DNA of 64,000 nt. Source: an uncultured Alistipes sp. (GTDB lineage Bacteria; Bacteroidota; Bacteroidia; Bacteroidales; Rikenellaceae). The position numbers and the translations under genes are program-made. Each line of letters starts with the position of its first letter. Position 1 is the stretch's first letter. The notes under the pieces were generated by a model, which did not search any database, was not told where the DNA came from, and saw only the letters and a program-made list of their open reading frames with translations. The stretch is taken from positions 1,583,657 to 1,647,656 of the forward strand of contig NZ_OZ007039.1 in NCBI RefSeq assembly GCF_963931675.1. The letters run 5' to 3'. This document shows, one piece after another, positions 11,459 through 20,060 of the stretch.

Positions 11459-11598
11459 CCGGCGTCCGTGGGGATTGTTGCCCGTTGCCGGTTTCGGTCT
11501 GTTATTCCCGGGGTTGAACGGCCGCGGCGGGAATGGTTTCGGTGCTGCGATAGTTGTACGTATTTAAGTTAATAATGTGTTGTCTTTGTGTGCGGGGC

Positions 11599-13551
11599 TC
11601 AGTCCTTGACGATCTTGTTGGCCTCGACCTCCTGCTTGACCAGTCCGGTCAGGAAGTCGCGGAAGCCCTCCATCGACATCTGTCCCTTGTCACCTTCGCC
11701 CTGGGCGCGGACCGAGACCAGCCCTTCGGCCTCCTCCTTCTCGCCGACGATCAGCAGGTAGGGGATGCGTTTGATCTCGTTGTCGCGGATCTTGCGCCCG
11801 ATCTTCTCGTTGCGGTCGTCGACCTCCGTGCGGACATCGTAGCGGTTCAGGTATTCGGCCACGCGCTGCGCGTAGTCGTTGAACTTCTCCGAGATCGGAA
11901 GTACCACAACCTGCTGGGGCGAGAGCCACAGCGGGAACTTGCCGCCCGTATGCTCCAACAGTACGGCCACGAACCGCTCCATCGAGCCGAACGGCGCGCG
12001 GTGGATCATGATCGGGCGGTGGAGTTTGTCGTCAGCGCCCTTGTAGGTGAGGTCAAAGCGCTCCGGGAGGTTGTAGTCTACCTGGATCGTTCCGAGTTGC
12101 CACTTGCGGCCGATGGCGTCCTTGACCATGAAGTCGAGTTTCGGGCCGTAGAAGGCGGCCTCGCCGTATTCGACCACCGTATTGAGGCCCTTCTCCTTGG
12201 CGGCCTGCATGATGGCCGACTCGGCCTTCTCCCAGTTTTCGTCCGAACCGATGTACTTCTCCTTGTTGTTCGGGTCGCGCAGCGAGATCTGGGCCGTGTA
12301 GCTGTCGAACTTCAGCGTCTTGAAGATGTAGAGCACGATGTCGATCACGCGCTCGAACTCTTCGAGCAGCTGGTCGGGCCGTACGAAGAGGTGGGCGTCG
12401 TCCTGCGTGAACCCGCGGACGCGGGTCAACCCGTGGAGCTCACCCGACTGCTCGTAGCGGTAGACCGTACCGAATTCGGCCAGACGCACCGGCAGCTCCT
12501 TGTACGAACGGGGCTTCGAGCGGTAGATTTCGCAGTGGTGCGGGCAGTTCATCGGTTTGAGCAGATACTCTTCGCCCTCGATTGGGGTATGGATGGGCTG
12601 GAAGGAGTCCTTGCCGTACTTGGCGTAGTGGCCCGAGGTGACGTAGAGCTCCTTGTTGCCGATGTGCGGGGTGATGACCTGCTGGTATCCGTACTCCTTC
12701 TGGACGTTGCGCAGGAACTGTTCGAGGCGGTCGCGCAGGGCGGCGCCCTTGGGCAGCCAGAGGGGCAGTCCCTGGCCCACGCGTTGCGAGAAGGTGAAGA
12801 GTTCGAGGTCCTTGCCCAGTTTGCGGTGGTCGCGCTTCTTGGCCTCCTCCATCATGGCGAGGTACTCGTCGAGCATCGACTTCTTGGGGAACGAGATGCC
12901 GTAGATACGCGTCAGCATCTTGTTCTTCTCGTTGCCGCGCCAGTAGGCACCGGCCACCGAGGTGAGCTTGATGGCCTTGATGTAACCCGTATTGGGGATG
13001 TGCGGCCCGCGGCAGAGGTCCGTGAAGGCGCCGTTGGTATAGAACGAAATGGTACCGTCCTCCAGGGCGGTGATCAACTCGACTTTGTACTGGTCGCCCT
13101 TCTCGGTGAAGGTTTTCAGGGCTTCGGCCTTGGGCACTTCGCGCCGGACGAGCGGCTCCTTGTTGCGGGCGAGTTCGACCATTTTGTTTTCGATCGTGGC
13201 GAGATCGGCTTCGGTGATGGGCGTCGGGCTGTCGACGTCGTAGTAGAAACCGTTCTCGATAGCCGGGCCGATACCGAACTTGATGCCCGGATAGAGGGCT
13301 TCGAGGGCTTCGGCCAGCAGGTGTGACGACGTGTGCCAGAAGGCGTGCTTGCCCTCCTCGTCGTCCCATTTGTAGAATTTGATCGAGGCATCCGCTTCGA
13401 TCGGGCGCATCATGTCCGTGGTTGCGCCGTTTACCGAGGCCGCCAGGGAGTCAGCAGCTAAACGAGGGCTGATGCTCTCTGCGATCTGGTACGCAGTCGT
13501 CCCTTCGGCATATTCGCGAACCGAGCCGTCGGGAAAAGTGATTTTGATCAT
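11599..13551 (-). CDS. thrS: Threonyl-tRNA synthetase
   Basis: 650 residues, full length. An N-terminal TGS domain ([20 protein letters not shown]), then the editing domain (including [10 protein letters not shown]), then the class II catalytic core: zinc ligand and motif 2 region [34 protein letters not shown], and motif 3 around [13 protein letters not shown]. The anticodon-binding domain is C-terminal ([13 protein letters not shown] onward). It charges tRNA-Thr and hydrolyses Ser-tRNA-Thr. It lies upstream of infC, as in many bacteria. Confidence 0.97.
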   Translation of the reverse strand: MIKITFPDGSVREYAEGTTAYQIAESISPRLAADSLAASVNGATTDMMRPIEADASIKFYKWDDEEGKHAFWHTSSHLLAEALEALYPGIKFGIGPAIENGFYYDVDSPTPITEADLATIENKMVELARNKEPLVRREVPKAEALKTFTEKGDQYKVELITALEDGTISFYTNGAFTDLCRGPHIPNTGYIKAIKLTSVAGAYWRGNEKNKMLTRIYGISFPKKSMLDEYLAMMEEAKKRDHRKLGKDLELFTFSQRVGQGLPLWLPKGAALRDRLEQFLRNVQKEYGYQQVITPHIGNKELYVTSGHYAKYGKDSFQPIHTPIEGEEYLLKPMNCPHHCEIYRSKPRSYKELPVRLAEFGTVYRYEQSGELHGLTRVRGFTQDDAHLFVRPDQLLEEFERVIDIVLYIFKTLKFDSYTAQISLRDPNNKEKYIGSDENWEKAESAIMQAAKEKGLNTVVEYGEAAFYGPKLDFMVKDAIGRKWQLGTIQVDYNLPERFDLTYKGADDKLHRPIMIHRAPFGSMERFVAVLLEHTGGKFPLWLSPQQVVVLPISEKFNDYAQRVAEYLNRYDVRTEVDDRNEKIGRKIRDNEIKRIPYLLIVGEKEEAEGLVSVRAQGEGDKGQMSMEGFRDFLTGLVKQEVEANKIVKD

Positions 13552-13705
13552 AAAGTTTTTATCATTAAAATTTTCGGGGCCTTCGGCGCTTCCACAATTA
13601 CGAGACGGAATACACCTCCGGTTTGCCCGGTATTTTCGTGTTTGTGTTTACTCATTGGCGGCGCGGAGCCTCCCGGCAATCGGGACGGCAGCGACACCCT
13701 CCCCT

Positions 13706-13774
13706 CTGATTACTCCCTGGCGGCGGTGCGGGCCTTCCAGCCCCCCCCCTCTCCTGATTACTCCCTGGCGGCGG
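13706..13774. repeat. 21-bp direct repeat duplicating the pdxA 3' end
   Basis: The same 21 bases occur at 13706-13726 and 13754-13774, 48 bp apart. The second copy contains the end of pdxA and its stop codon. The first is a non-coding duplicate just downstream, and the C9/G9 tract lies between them. Confidence 0.85.
13741..13749 (-). repeat. G9 tract (tract a)
   Basis: Nine Gs on the pdxA transcript strand, starting about 9 nt after the stop and preceded by CAGGAGA. Confidence 0.9.
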
Positions 13775-14852
13775 CCTGCGGCGGCTCCTTCACCGTGGTG
13801 TCGCGGCTCGACTTCTCCCGTTCGGCCCGCGGCAGCGGGTTCGACGACCATTCGGCCCAGGCCGTCCGGTTGCGTACGATGTCGATGGCCGTGTAGATGG
13901 CGTTGCGCATCGACTGCGCATCGGCCTTGTCCTTCCCGGCGATGTCGAAGGCCGTGCCGTGGTCGGGCGAGGTGCGCACGGCCGCAAGTCCGGCGGTGAA
14001 GTTCACACCGTCGGGAAAGAGGCTCTTGAACGGGGCCAATCCCTGATCGTGGTACATGGCCAGGATGCCGTCGTACTTGGCGTACCCGCCTCCGGCGAAG
14101 AGCCCGTCGGCGGCAAAGGGCCCGAAGGCCAGTATGCCCTCGCGGAAAGCCTCGACGATGGCCGGGCGGATGATCTCCTGCTCCTCGCGGCCCAGCAGTC
14201 CGCCGTCTCCGGCGTGGGGGTTGAGGGCCATCACGGCGATGCGGGGCTCCACGATGCCGAAATCGGCGATGAGCGAACGGCGCAGGATCCGCAGATCCTC
14301 GACGATCTTCTCCTGCGAGATGCCTGCGGCGATCTCCGACACGGGGATGTGCTTGGTGACGAGCCCCACGCGCAGCACGTCGCTGCACATGATCATCATC
14401 GACTCGCCTTCGAGTTCCGCAGCGAGGTATTCCGTGTGTCCCGTGTACCGGAACTCGTCGCTCTGGACGGTCTCCTTGTCGAAGGGTGCGGTCACCAGTG
14501 CGTCGAGCTCTCCCGCCTTGAGGTCGCGCATTGCGGTGCGCAGGGCCTCGACGGCCGCACGCCCCGCTTCGGGGGTCGGCTGCCCGGGCTGTACTTCGGC
14601 GATCTCGCCGCACGCCACGAGGTTGATCCTCCCCCGCCGGGCTTCGGCGGCCGAACTCACGGGTGTGTAGGAGAACTGCTCGATCTCCGCAATGCTGTCC
14701 CGGTAGCAGGCGGCGGCTTTGGGCGATCCGTAGAGGACCGGGGTGAAGAGCTCCGTGATCCGCGGATCGGCCAGGGCCTTGATGATCACCTCCCAGCCGA
14801 TGCCGTTGGGGTCGCCTTGCGTGATGCCTATTCTGTATTTCTGTTCGGTCAT
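13758..14852 (-). CDS. pdxA: 4-hydroxythreonine-4-phosphate dehydrogenase
   Basis: 364 residues from MTEQKYRIGITQGDPNGIGW, where GITQGDPNGIG is the family's N-terminal substrate/NAD motif. TAPFDKETVQSDEFRYTGHTEYLA holds the substrate-binding region with the metal-ligand His. MALNPHAGDGGLLGREE and AMYHDQGLAPFKSL are further family blocks with metal-binding His residues. It oxidises 4-phosphohydroxy-L-threonine in the DXP-dependent pyridoxal phosphate pathway. An upstream in-frame ATG at 14921 adds low-complexity sequence that overlaps the probable promoter (14935-14942), so 14852 is preferred. Confidence 0.95.
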   Translation of the reverse strand: MTEQKYRIGITQGDPNGIGWEVIIKALADPRITELFTPVLYGSPKAAACYRDSIAEIEQFSYTPVSSAAEARRGRINLVACGEIAEVQPGQPTPEAGRAAVEALRTAMRDLKAGELDALVTAPFDKETVQSDEFRYTGHTEYLAAELEGESMMIMCSDVLRVGLVTKHIPVSEIAAGISQEKIVEDLRILRRSLIADFGIVEPRIAVMALNPHAGDGGLLGREEQEIIRPAIVEAFREGILAFGPFAADGLFAGGGYAKYDGILAMYHDQGLAPFKSLFPDGVNFTAGLAAVRTSPDHGTAFDIAGKDKADAQSMRNAIYTAIDIVRNRTAWAEWSSNPLPRAEREKSSRDTTVKEPPQAAARE

Positions 14853-14934
14853 AAATGGCTTCTTGGTTGCCGGGCGGGCCGCTCTTCGGATGAAAAACCG
14901 GGCCGGGGCCGCTAAATGCAACTGTTACAACCTA

Positions 14935-14942
14935 CAAAGGTA
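14935..14942 (-). promoter_or_regulatory. Probable pdxA promoter -7 box
   Basis: TACCTTTG matches TAnnTTTG and lies 82 nt upstream of the pdxA ATG. The -33 region is weak (a TTGG about 15 nt upstream). Confidence 0.5.
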
Positions 14943-15005
14943 TAAAAATTCGGAATACCAACGCTTCGGAACGGGATAAAAATGCGATTTCTCCCTTCGG
15001 AACTG

Positions 15006-15761
15006 CTATTTCTCGCTCCGGATGGCGGTTTGACGCCGGAATTCGGCACAGACGATTCCCGTCGCCATGGCGACGTTGAGCGATTCCGAACCGCGGCGGT
15101 CGGCGGGCCAGGGCGGGATGAAGAGTTTGCGGGTGACGCTCCGTGCCACGGCTTCGGTCACGCCGCGGCCCTCGTTGCCCATGACGACGATCCCCGTCGG
15201 TGAAAGCTCCTCGGTGTAGATATTCTCCCCTTCGAGAAAGGTCCCGTAGACGGGAATCCCCCCGGCGGCAGCCTCCGCAAGCAACGGCGCCAACGGCACG
15301 TAATGGACCCTCACGCGCAGGATGGCGCCCATCGTGGCCTGTACGACCTTCGGGTTGAAGCAGTCGGCCGTGCCCTCCGAGCAGAGGATGTCCCGAATGC
15401 CGAACCAGTCGGCCAGCCGGATGATCGTCCCCACGTTGCCGGGGTTCTGCACCTCGTCGAGCGCCAGGGTGAGCTGCCCCCGCAGGTCGGCGGTTTTCAG
15501 CCCGTAATGCGGGATCTCGACCAGCGCCACCGAGTTCGAGGGGGTTTTCAGCTGCGAGAGACGCTCCATGTCGCGCGGGGTGACCACCTCGACCTCCTCT
15601 CCGGCGAAGATCCCCTCCAACGCATAGATCCTACGCACGCGCAGATGCGATGCGCGCAGTTCGCCGATGAGCTTCTCGCCCTCGGCCAGGAAGAGTCCGT
15701 GTTCCGCACGGCCGCGCTTGTCGGCCAGCGAGCGGACGAGTTGGATTTCGGCTTTCGTCAT
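15006..15761 (-). CDS. TrmH/SpoU-family RNA 2'-O-methyltransferase
   Basis: 251 residues. The SPOUT signatures are present in order: NPGNVGTIIRLADWFG (motif 1, about residue 103), VMGNEGRGV (motif 2) and GSESLNVAMATGI (motif 3), which form the trefoil-knot SAM site. The N-terminal part resembles the RNA-binding L30e-like domain of the RlmB/TsnR group. It methylates a ribose in rRNA or tRNA; the target nucleotide cannot be told from sequence. Its start codon overlaps the rnz stop (ATGA), so the two are translationally coupled. Confidence 0.9.
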   Translation of the reverse strand: MTKAEIQLVRSLADKRGRAEHGLFLAEGEKLIGELRASHLRVRRIYALEGIFAGEEVEVVTPRDMERLSQLKTPSNSVALVEIPHYGLKTADLRGQLTLALDEVQNPGNVGTIIRLADWFGIRDILCSEGTADCFNPKVVQATMGAILRVRVHYVPLAPLLAEAAAGGIPVYGTFLEGENIYTEELSPTGIVVMGNEGRGVTEAVARSVTRKLFIPPWPADRRGSESLNVAMATGIVCAEFRRQTAIRSEK

Positions 15762-16681
15762 GGCTCCTTTTCAATGGTGTAGGTGACGCCCTCGGTGGCG
15801 GGCCACGTCTCCGGGAACAACGCCCGGGCCTCCTCGACCAATACACCCTCGTCCTTGTAACGCGACGAGTAGTGGCCGATGACGAGCCGCCGGGCTCCGG
15901 CTTTCAGAGCCGCTTTCGCCGCATCGACGGTCGTCGAGTGGCCCCGGTCGCGAGCCGACCGCTGTTCGGCGGCGGCGTACGTGGCTTCGTGGTACATCAG
16001 GTCGACCCCGGCGCAGAGCCCGGCGGCGCGCGCCGAGAAGTTCGTATCCGAGAGGTAGGCGTACGACCGCGCCCGGTAGGGGCGGTAGGTGAGTTCCCCG
16101 TTGGGGATCACCTCGCCCGTCTCCGTCACGATCTCCTCGCCGCGCTTGGCGGCGGTGATCTGCGCGATCGAGAGCCCGTATTTCACGATCTTGAACTTGT
16201 CGACATTCAGCGGCGGCTCCTTCTCGCGGAAGAGGAACCCGGCGCACGGCACCCGGTGGCGCAGCGGAATGCTCCACACCTCGACCGTGCGGTTTTCGAA
16301 AAGCAGGGCGTGCTTCGTGGTCCGTACCTCGTGCCATACGACCTCGTAGGGGAGCTCCGCGTCGAAGAAGCGCAGGTGCGTTTCGAGCATCTCGCCGAAC
16401 GGTGCCGGGGCATAGACGTCGAGCGGCGTGCGGCGCCCGTAGAGCCCCAGCGTCGAGATCAGCGGGAAGAGCCCGAACACATGGTCTCCGTGGAGGTGCG
16501 AGATGAAGACGGCGCGGATTTTCAGCGGGTTGATGCCGCAGCGGATCAGCTGCTGCTGCACGCCCTCGCCCGCATCCACCAGATAATGCTGCTCGTGGAT
16601 GTTCACCGCCTGCCCCGAGGGGTGGCGGCTCGGGGTGGGCTTGGCCGAGGCGCAGCCGAGGATGGTTACCGCGAAGCTCAT
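15758..16681 (-). CDS. rnz: Ribonuclease Z
   Basis: 307 residues. A metallo-beta-lactamase fold endonuclease that trims 3' trailers from tRNA precursors. FISHLHGDHVFG is the HxHxDH zinc motif (about residues 60-67). MYHEATYAA, GHSTTVDAA and IGHYSSRY supply further ligands and the PxKxRN-type substrate region. Bacteroidales tRNA genes often lack an encoded CCA (as at tRNA-Pro here), for which RNase Z cleavage is needed. It overlaps the downstream methyltransferase gene by 4 nt. Confidence 0.93.
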   Translation of the reverse strand: MSFAVTILGCASAKPTPSRHPSGQAVNIHEQHYLVDAGEGVQQQLIRCGINPLKIRAVFISHLHGDHVFGLFPLISTLGLYGRRTPLDVYAPAPFGEMLETHLRFFDAELPYEVVWHEVRTTKHALLFENRTVEVWSIPLRHRVPCAGFLFREKEPPLNVDKFKIVKYGLSIAQITAAKRGEEIVTETGEVIPNGELTYRPYRARSYAYLSDTNFSARAAGLCAGVDLMYHEATYAAAEQRSARDRGHSTTVDAAKAALKAGARRLVIGHYSSRYKDEGVLVEEARALFPETWPATEGVTYTIEKEP

Positions 16682-16685
16682 GGGG

Positions 16686-17108
16686 CTATTTCTTGTTCTT
16701 GTACTTGATGAATGTTGCTTTCAGCCGATACGAAACCCTCTCGTCGCGTTTGGTTGTCGCCGTGCGGGTGCTGCTGCCGTCGCTGTTCTGTTCGATATGC
16801 TCGGTGGTCGTGTAGGTCGGGCTGGTGACCGATTGACCTATGCCTTCGAAAACCACGGCGTCGGCACCCTTCTCGCAGGCCTCTTTCTCAATGACGCTTT
16901 GCGCTTTTTCGAGTGTGCCGAAGAGGTGGGGCGTTGCCAGGATGTGGCCCATGGTCTCGTAACCTTCGGGCACGTCGTTCCAGCTGAAAAAGAGTTCCGG
17001 AGAGTTGGTTGCCGGATAGGCCTTGCCGATGTAGGTGGTCTCAACAGCACAGGATCCGGTCGCACAGACAGCGCACAAGGCGCCCAGAAACATCGGAATG
17101 CGTTTCAT
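16686..17108 (-). CDS. Small predicted lipoprotein, unknown function
   Basis: 140 residues. The N-terminus MKRIPMFLGALCAVCATGSC ends in a plausible lipobox (ATGSC, Cys20), so it should be a lipidated envelope protein. The mature part is Thr/Ser/Glu-rich (TYTTTEHIEQNSDGSSTRT) with a Lys-rich end. I do not recognise a family. It lies 4 nt before rnz and just downstream of trxB on the same strand, so it may be transcribed with them. Confidence 0.7.
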   Translation of the reverse strand: MKRIPMFLGALCAVCATGSCAVETTYIGKAYPATNSPELFFSWNDVPEGYETMGHILATPHLFGTLEKAQSVIEKEACEKGADAVVFEGIGQSVTSPTYTTTEHIEQNSDGSSTRTATTKRDERVSYRLKATFIKYKNKK

Positions 17109-17129
17109 CGTATTATATTTTTTGTGGTT

Positions 17130-18062
17130 TTATCGCAGCAGGAATCGTTCGCAGTCCAGGGCGGCGACGCAGCCCGACCCGGCGGCCGTGATGGCCTGCC
17201 GATAGTGGGGATCCTTCACGTCGCCGGCGGCGAAGACGCCTTCGACCGAGGTTTTCGAGGTGTTGCCCTCGACCTTGATATACCCCTCCTCATTGAGATC
17301 GAGCTGTCCGGCAAAGAGTTCCGTATTGGGATGGTGGCCGATGGCGAGGAAGAAGCCCGCGATGTCGATCGTGTGCTCCACGCCGTCGTTGCGGCGCAGC
17401 AGGGCGCCCGTCACGCCGGAGTCGTCGCCCAGCACCTCGACGGTGTTGTGCTCGAAGAGCACCTCGATGTTGGGGGTGTTGAAGACGCGCTCCTGCATCG
17501 CCTTCGAGGCGCGCAGGAAGGGCTTGCGGACGATCATGTAGACCTTGCGGCACAGCGAAGCCAGATAGGTGGCCTCCTCGCAGGCCGTGTCGCCGCCGCC
17601 GACCACCGCGACATCCTTCTTGCGGTAGAAGAACCCGTCGCACGTGGCGCAGGCACTCACGCCCTGCCCGCGGAATTTCGTCTCGGAGGGCAGCCCGAGG
17701 TATTTGGCCGTGGCGCCCGTCGAGATGATGAGGCTTTCGGCCAGCAGCTCCTTTTCGCCGTCGACCTCCGCGCGGAAGGGTCGGGCCGAGAGGTCGACCT
17801 TCGTGATCGTTCCCGCACGCAGGTCGGCACCGAGGCGTTCGGCCTGGGCCCGCATCCGCGACATCAGTTCCGGGCCGTCGATCCCTTCGGGGAATCCCGG
17901 GAAGTTCTCGACTTCGGTGGTCGTGGTGAGTTGCCCGCCCGGCTCGATACCCTCGTAGAGTACCGGCGCCAGGTTGGCACGCGACAGATAGATGGCGGCG
18001 GTATACCCGGCGGGCCCGCTGCCGATGATCAGCACTTTGATCGTCTCCTTGTTGGTTTCCAT
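17130..18062 (-). CDS. trxB: Thioredoxin-disulfide reductase
   Basis: 310 residues from METNKETIKVLIIGSGPAGY. FAD site GSGPAGYTAAIYLSRA (about residue 14), redox-active CATC in SACATCDGFFYR (about residue 141), NADPH site VVGGGDTACEEA, and the C-terminal FAD motif GVFAAGDVKDPHYRQ. It is a cytosolic flavoprotein that reduces thioredoxin with NADPH. The open frame runs further upstream, but those residues have no family similarity. Confidence 0.96.
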   Translation of the reverse strand: METNKETIKVLIIGSGPAGYTAAIYLSRANLAPVLYEGIEPGGQLTTTTEVENFPGFPEGIDGPELMSRMRAQAERLGADLRAGTITKVDLSARPFRAEVDGEKELLAESLIISTGATAKYLGLPSETKFRGQGVSACATCDGFFYRKKDVAVVGGGDTACEEATYLASLCRKVYMIVRKPFLRASKAMQERVFNTPNIEVLFEHNTVEVLGDDSGVTGALLRRNDGVEHTIDIAGFFLAIGHHPNTELFAGQLDLNEEGYIKVEGNTSKTSVEGVFAAGDVKDPHYRQAITAAGSGCVAALDCERFLLR

Positions 18063-18204
18063 ATCGTTTCGTGTTTTATTTTGTTTGTCTGTTTTGTCTG
18101 TCCGGGGAAGTCCGTGTGGCGTCGTTTCGGGGCGGGACAGCGGCGTCTGCCGTGCGGGCACGCCGTCGGAACCCCTGCCGCACCGCCTCCCTCCCCGCCG
18201 GGGG

Positions 18205-19179
18205 TCAGGTCCGGGCCTCGCGCTCGCCGAAGTCCGACTGTTGGCGCCCCAGGTAGTCGAACTCGGCCCAAAGCCCGCCCTTGCAGACGTAGACGTTGCT
18301 CTCGACCGGATCGTAGTCGACGATTTCGTAAACGGGCGGGATGACCCACGCTCCCCGGCGGTCGATCAGCCCCATGCCGGTTGCGGTCTTCACTTCGGCG
18401 CGGCCTTCGTGGAAACTGTCGGCCCATTCGAAGATGGAGGGGATCACCACGCGGTTCTCCGGGTCGACGTAACCCCATCCGGAGTCATCCTCGACGCAGG
18501 CCAGCCCCTCGCTGATCGGGTGTACCCAGCGGTGTCCGGTGAGTTTCAGCAGCGGGTTGTACGCTCTGCCGACGTCCGAAACCACCATCGGTCCGGACTC
18601 CCGGAGAATCCACTCCCGCAGGGCCTCGAATGCCGGATCGTCGATTTCGGGATGCCCGAAGCGGGCGTCGTGGTAGCGCAGCGGGATGAAGCGGTCGCCC
18701 ACCCAGCGCAGGTTTGTCTCCCGGAGGTTGCCGTGTGCAAAATCCAGGCCGCGGAGCGCCTCGCGAAGCGTGTCGAGGGCGGAAAGAAGCCGTTCGGTCG
18801 ACTCCCGGCAGAGAGCCTCCCGGAAGGAGAGCCCTTCGGGCAGGTGCTGCAGGACCAGATCGCAGCGCAGCTCCGCACCCGTCGGGGTGCACCACCGCAT
18901 TTCGCCCGGCAGGATCCGGTAGGGTGTGAGCCATTCGGTGTTGAGGCGTCCGATCCGCGAGGCGACCCGTTCCACCGTGTGGATGGCCGACGACGAGAGG
19001 GGCAGCGACAACAGCCAGTGCTGTCCCTGCCATTCGATTTCGGCCTCGGCGAAGCGCGTCGTGCGCATCAGTTGCGGCAATCCCTCCGGGCCGGTGACGG
19101 CCCGGGCATCGGCCAGTTCTCCGAAGGCGAGGTCGGGCGTCAGCAGCGCCCGGGTGAAAGTCTGGATTGTAGGTGTCAT
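18205..19179 (-). CDS. Degenerate protein-kinase-like domain with C-terminal WG repeats
   Basis: 324 residues. The middle part keeps a kinase-like catalytic loop (LDFAHGNLRETNLRW, about residues 148-162; HRD replaced by HGN) and a DFG-equivalent YHDARF, so phosphotransfer activity is doubtful. The C-terminal third has WG-type beta repeats (GWGYVDPENRVVIPSIFEWAD; GMGLIDRRGAWVIPPVYEIVD; GGLWAEFDYLGR), often linked to ligand or peptide binding. It starts 8 nt after the VWA gene stop and is the last gene of the DUF4954-VWA operon. It has the same layout as the protein at 21883-23130. Confidence 0.72.
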   Translation of the reverse strand: MTPTIQTFTRALLTPDLAFGELADARAVTGPEGLPQLMRTTRFAEAEIEWQGQHWLLSLPLSSSAIHTVERVASRIGRLNTEWLTPYRILPGEMRWCTPTGAELRCDLVLQHLPEGLSFREALCRESTERLLSALDTLREALRGLDFAHGNLRETNLRWVGDRFIPLRYHDARFGHPEIDDPAFEALREWILRESGPMVVSDVGRAYNPLLKLTGHRWVHPISEGLACVEDDSGWGYVDPENRVVIPSIFEWADSFHEGRAEVKTATGMGLIDRRGAWVIPPVYEIVDYDPVESNVYVCKGGLWAEFDYLGRQQSDFGEREART

Positions 19180-19187
19180 GGCGGTCG

Positions 19188-20045
19188 TTATTCGGTCTTG
19201 ACACTGATCGAGCCGATGTTGAGCATGGCGATGAGTTGTTCGGCCGAGGTGTTGTAACTCATGCCGCGGAACGGTGGCAGCGCCCCGGGGCCTTTGGCTT
19301 CGCGGATTGCCTCGTTGAAGACTTCGGGCATCGGACTCGAACAGTCGTAGAGCACCCCGGCATAGCGGTTGGAGTAGGCGGCCTCCTCCTCTGTGGGGAA
19401 GAAGACGGCGTGCTGCGACTCGTCGGGGGCGATGTGGATGTTGATCAGCAGCACGTGGCCGTCGCACGTGCGCAGGCTTCGGATCCGTTCGCAGATGGTG
19501 CGCAGCTCCTCCTCGTCGCAATCCGTGGCCTCGCCATCGGTGATGTTGAACACCGTGGGCGGGAAACTCTCGGCATGGGCCGGGTTGCGGCACCACGCCT
19601 CAGCGATTTCATACGCATGGTCCAGCGCCTGGTACATCGGCGTCTGTCCCGCGGCTTCGGCGGCAATCCAGTCCGGAACGGGGAGTTCGCGCAGCGACGT
19701 GCTTCCGTCCGGCATCCGGTATTCGACCAGTTCGCGCTTCATGGGGATCTCCCCGGCGGCGAGCTCCGCCACGGAGAGCATCTCCCGACCTTCGGGAAGC
19801 AGCGAATAGACCTCGTTGTCGCCCGAATAGGTCAGGACCGAAATGTCGTAGTAGTCGCGAACCCCGTCGCTGCGGCGTGCCCGCTCGACCAGTTCGAACA
19901 ACATGCCGTTGGTGATCGAGGCCACGGCTTCGGCCTTGGTCATCCGCTTCCCGTGGAAGAGGATCTCCTCGTTCATCGAGCCCGAACCGTCGATCAGCAG
20001 GATGAAGGCCGTGCGGTGCGTTCGCGTGATGCTTTGGGTATACAT
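19188..20045 (-). CDS. VWA-domain (TerY-like) protein
   Basis: 285 residues. A von Willebrand A fold with a MIDAS DGSGSMN (DxSxS, about residue 19), a TP segment (GQTPMYQALDHAY) and an ITDGEATD strand as further metal ligands. There is no signal peptide, so it is cytosolic. VWA proteins of this type bind partners through Mg2+, and TerY-like VWA proteins are known to occur with protein kinases and phosphatases in stress and chemical-response loci. Here it sits between a DUF4954 gene (15 nt) and a kinase-like/WG gene (8 nt). Confidence 0.82.
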   Translation of the reverse strand: MYTQSITRTHRTAFILLIDGSGSMNEEILFHGKRMTKAEAVASITNGMLFELVERARRSDGVRDYYDISVLTYSGDNEVYSLLPEGREMLSVAELAAGEIPMKRELVEYRMPDGSTSLRELPVPDWIAAEAAGQTPMYQALDHAYEIAEAWCRNPAHAESFPPTVFNITDGEATDCDEEELRTICERIRSLRTCDGHVLLINIHIAPDESQHAVFFPTEEEAAYSNRYAGVLYDCSSPMPEVFNEAIREAKGPGALPPFRGMSYNTSAEQLIAMLNIGSISVKTE

Positions 20046-20060
20046 GGTTTCTTCGGCGTA

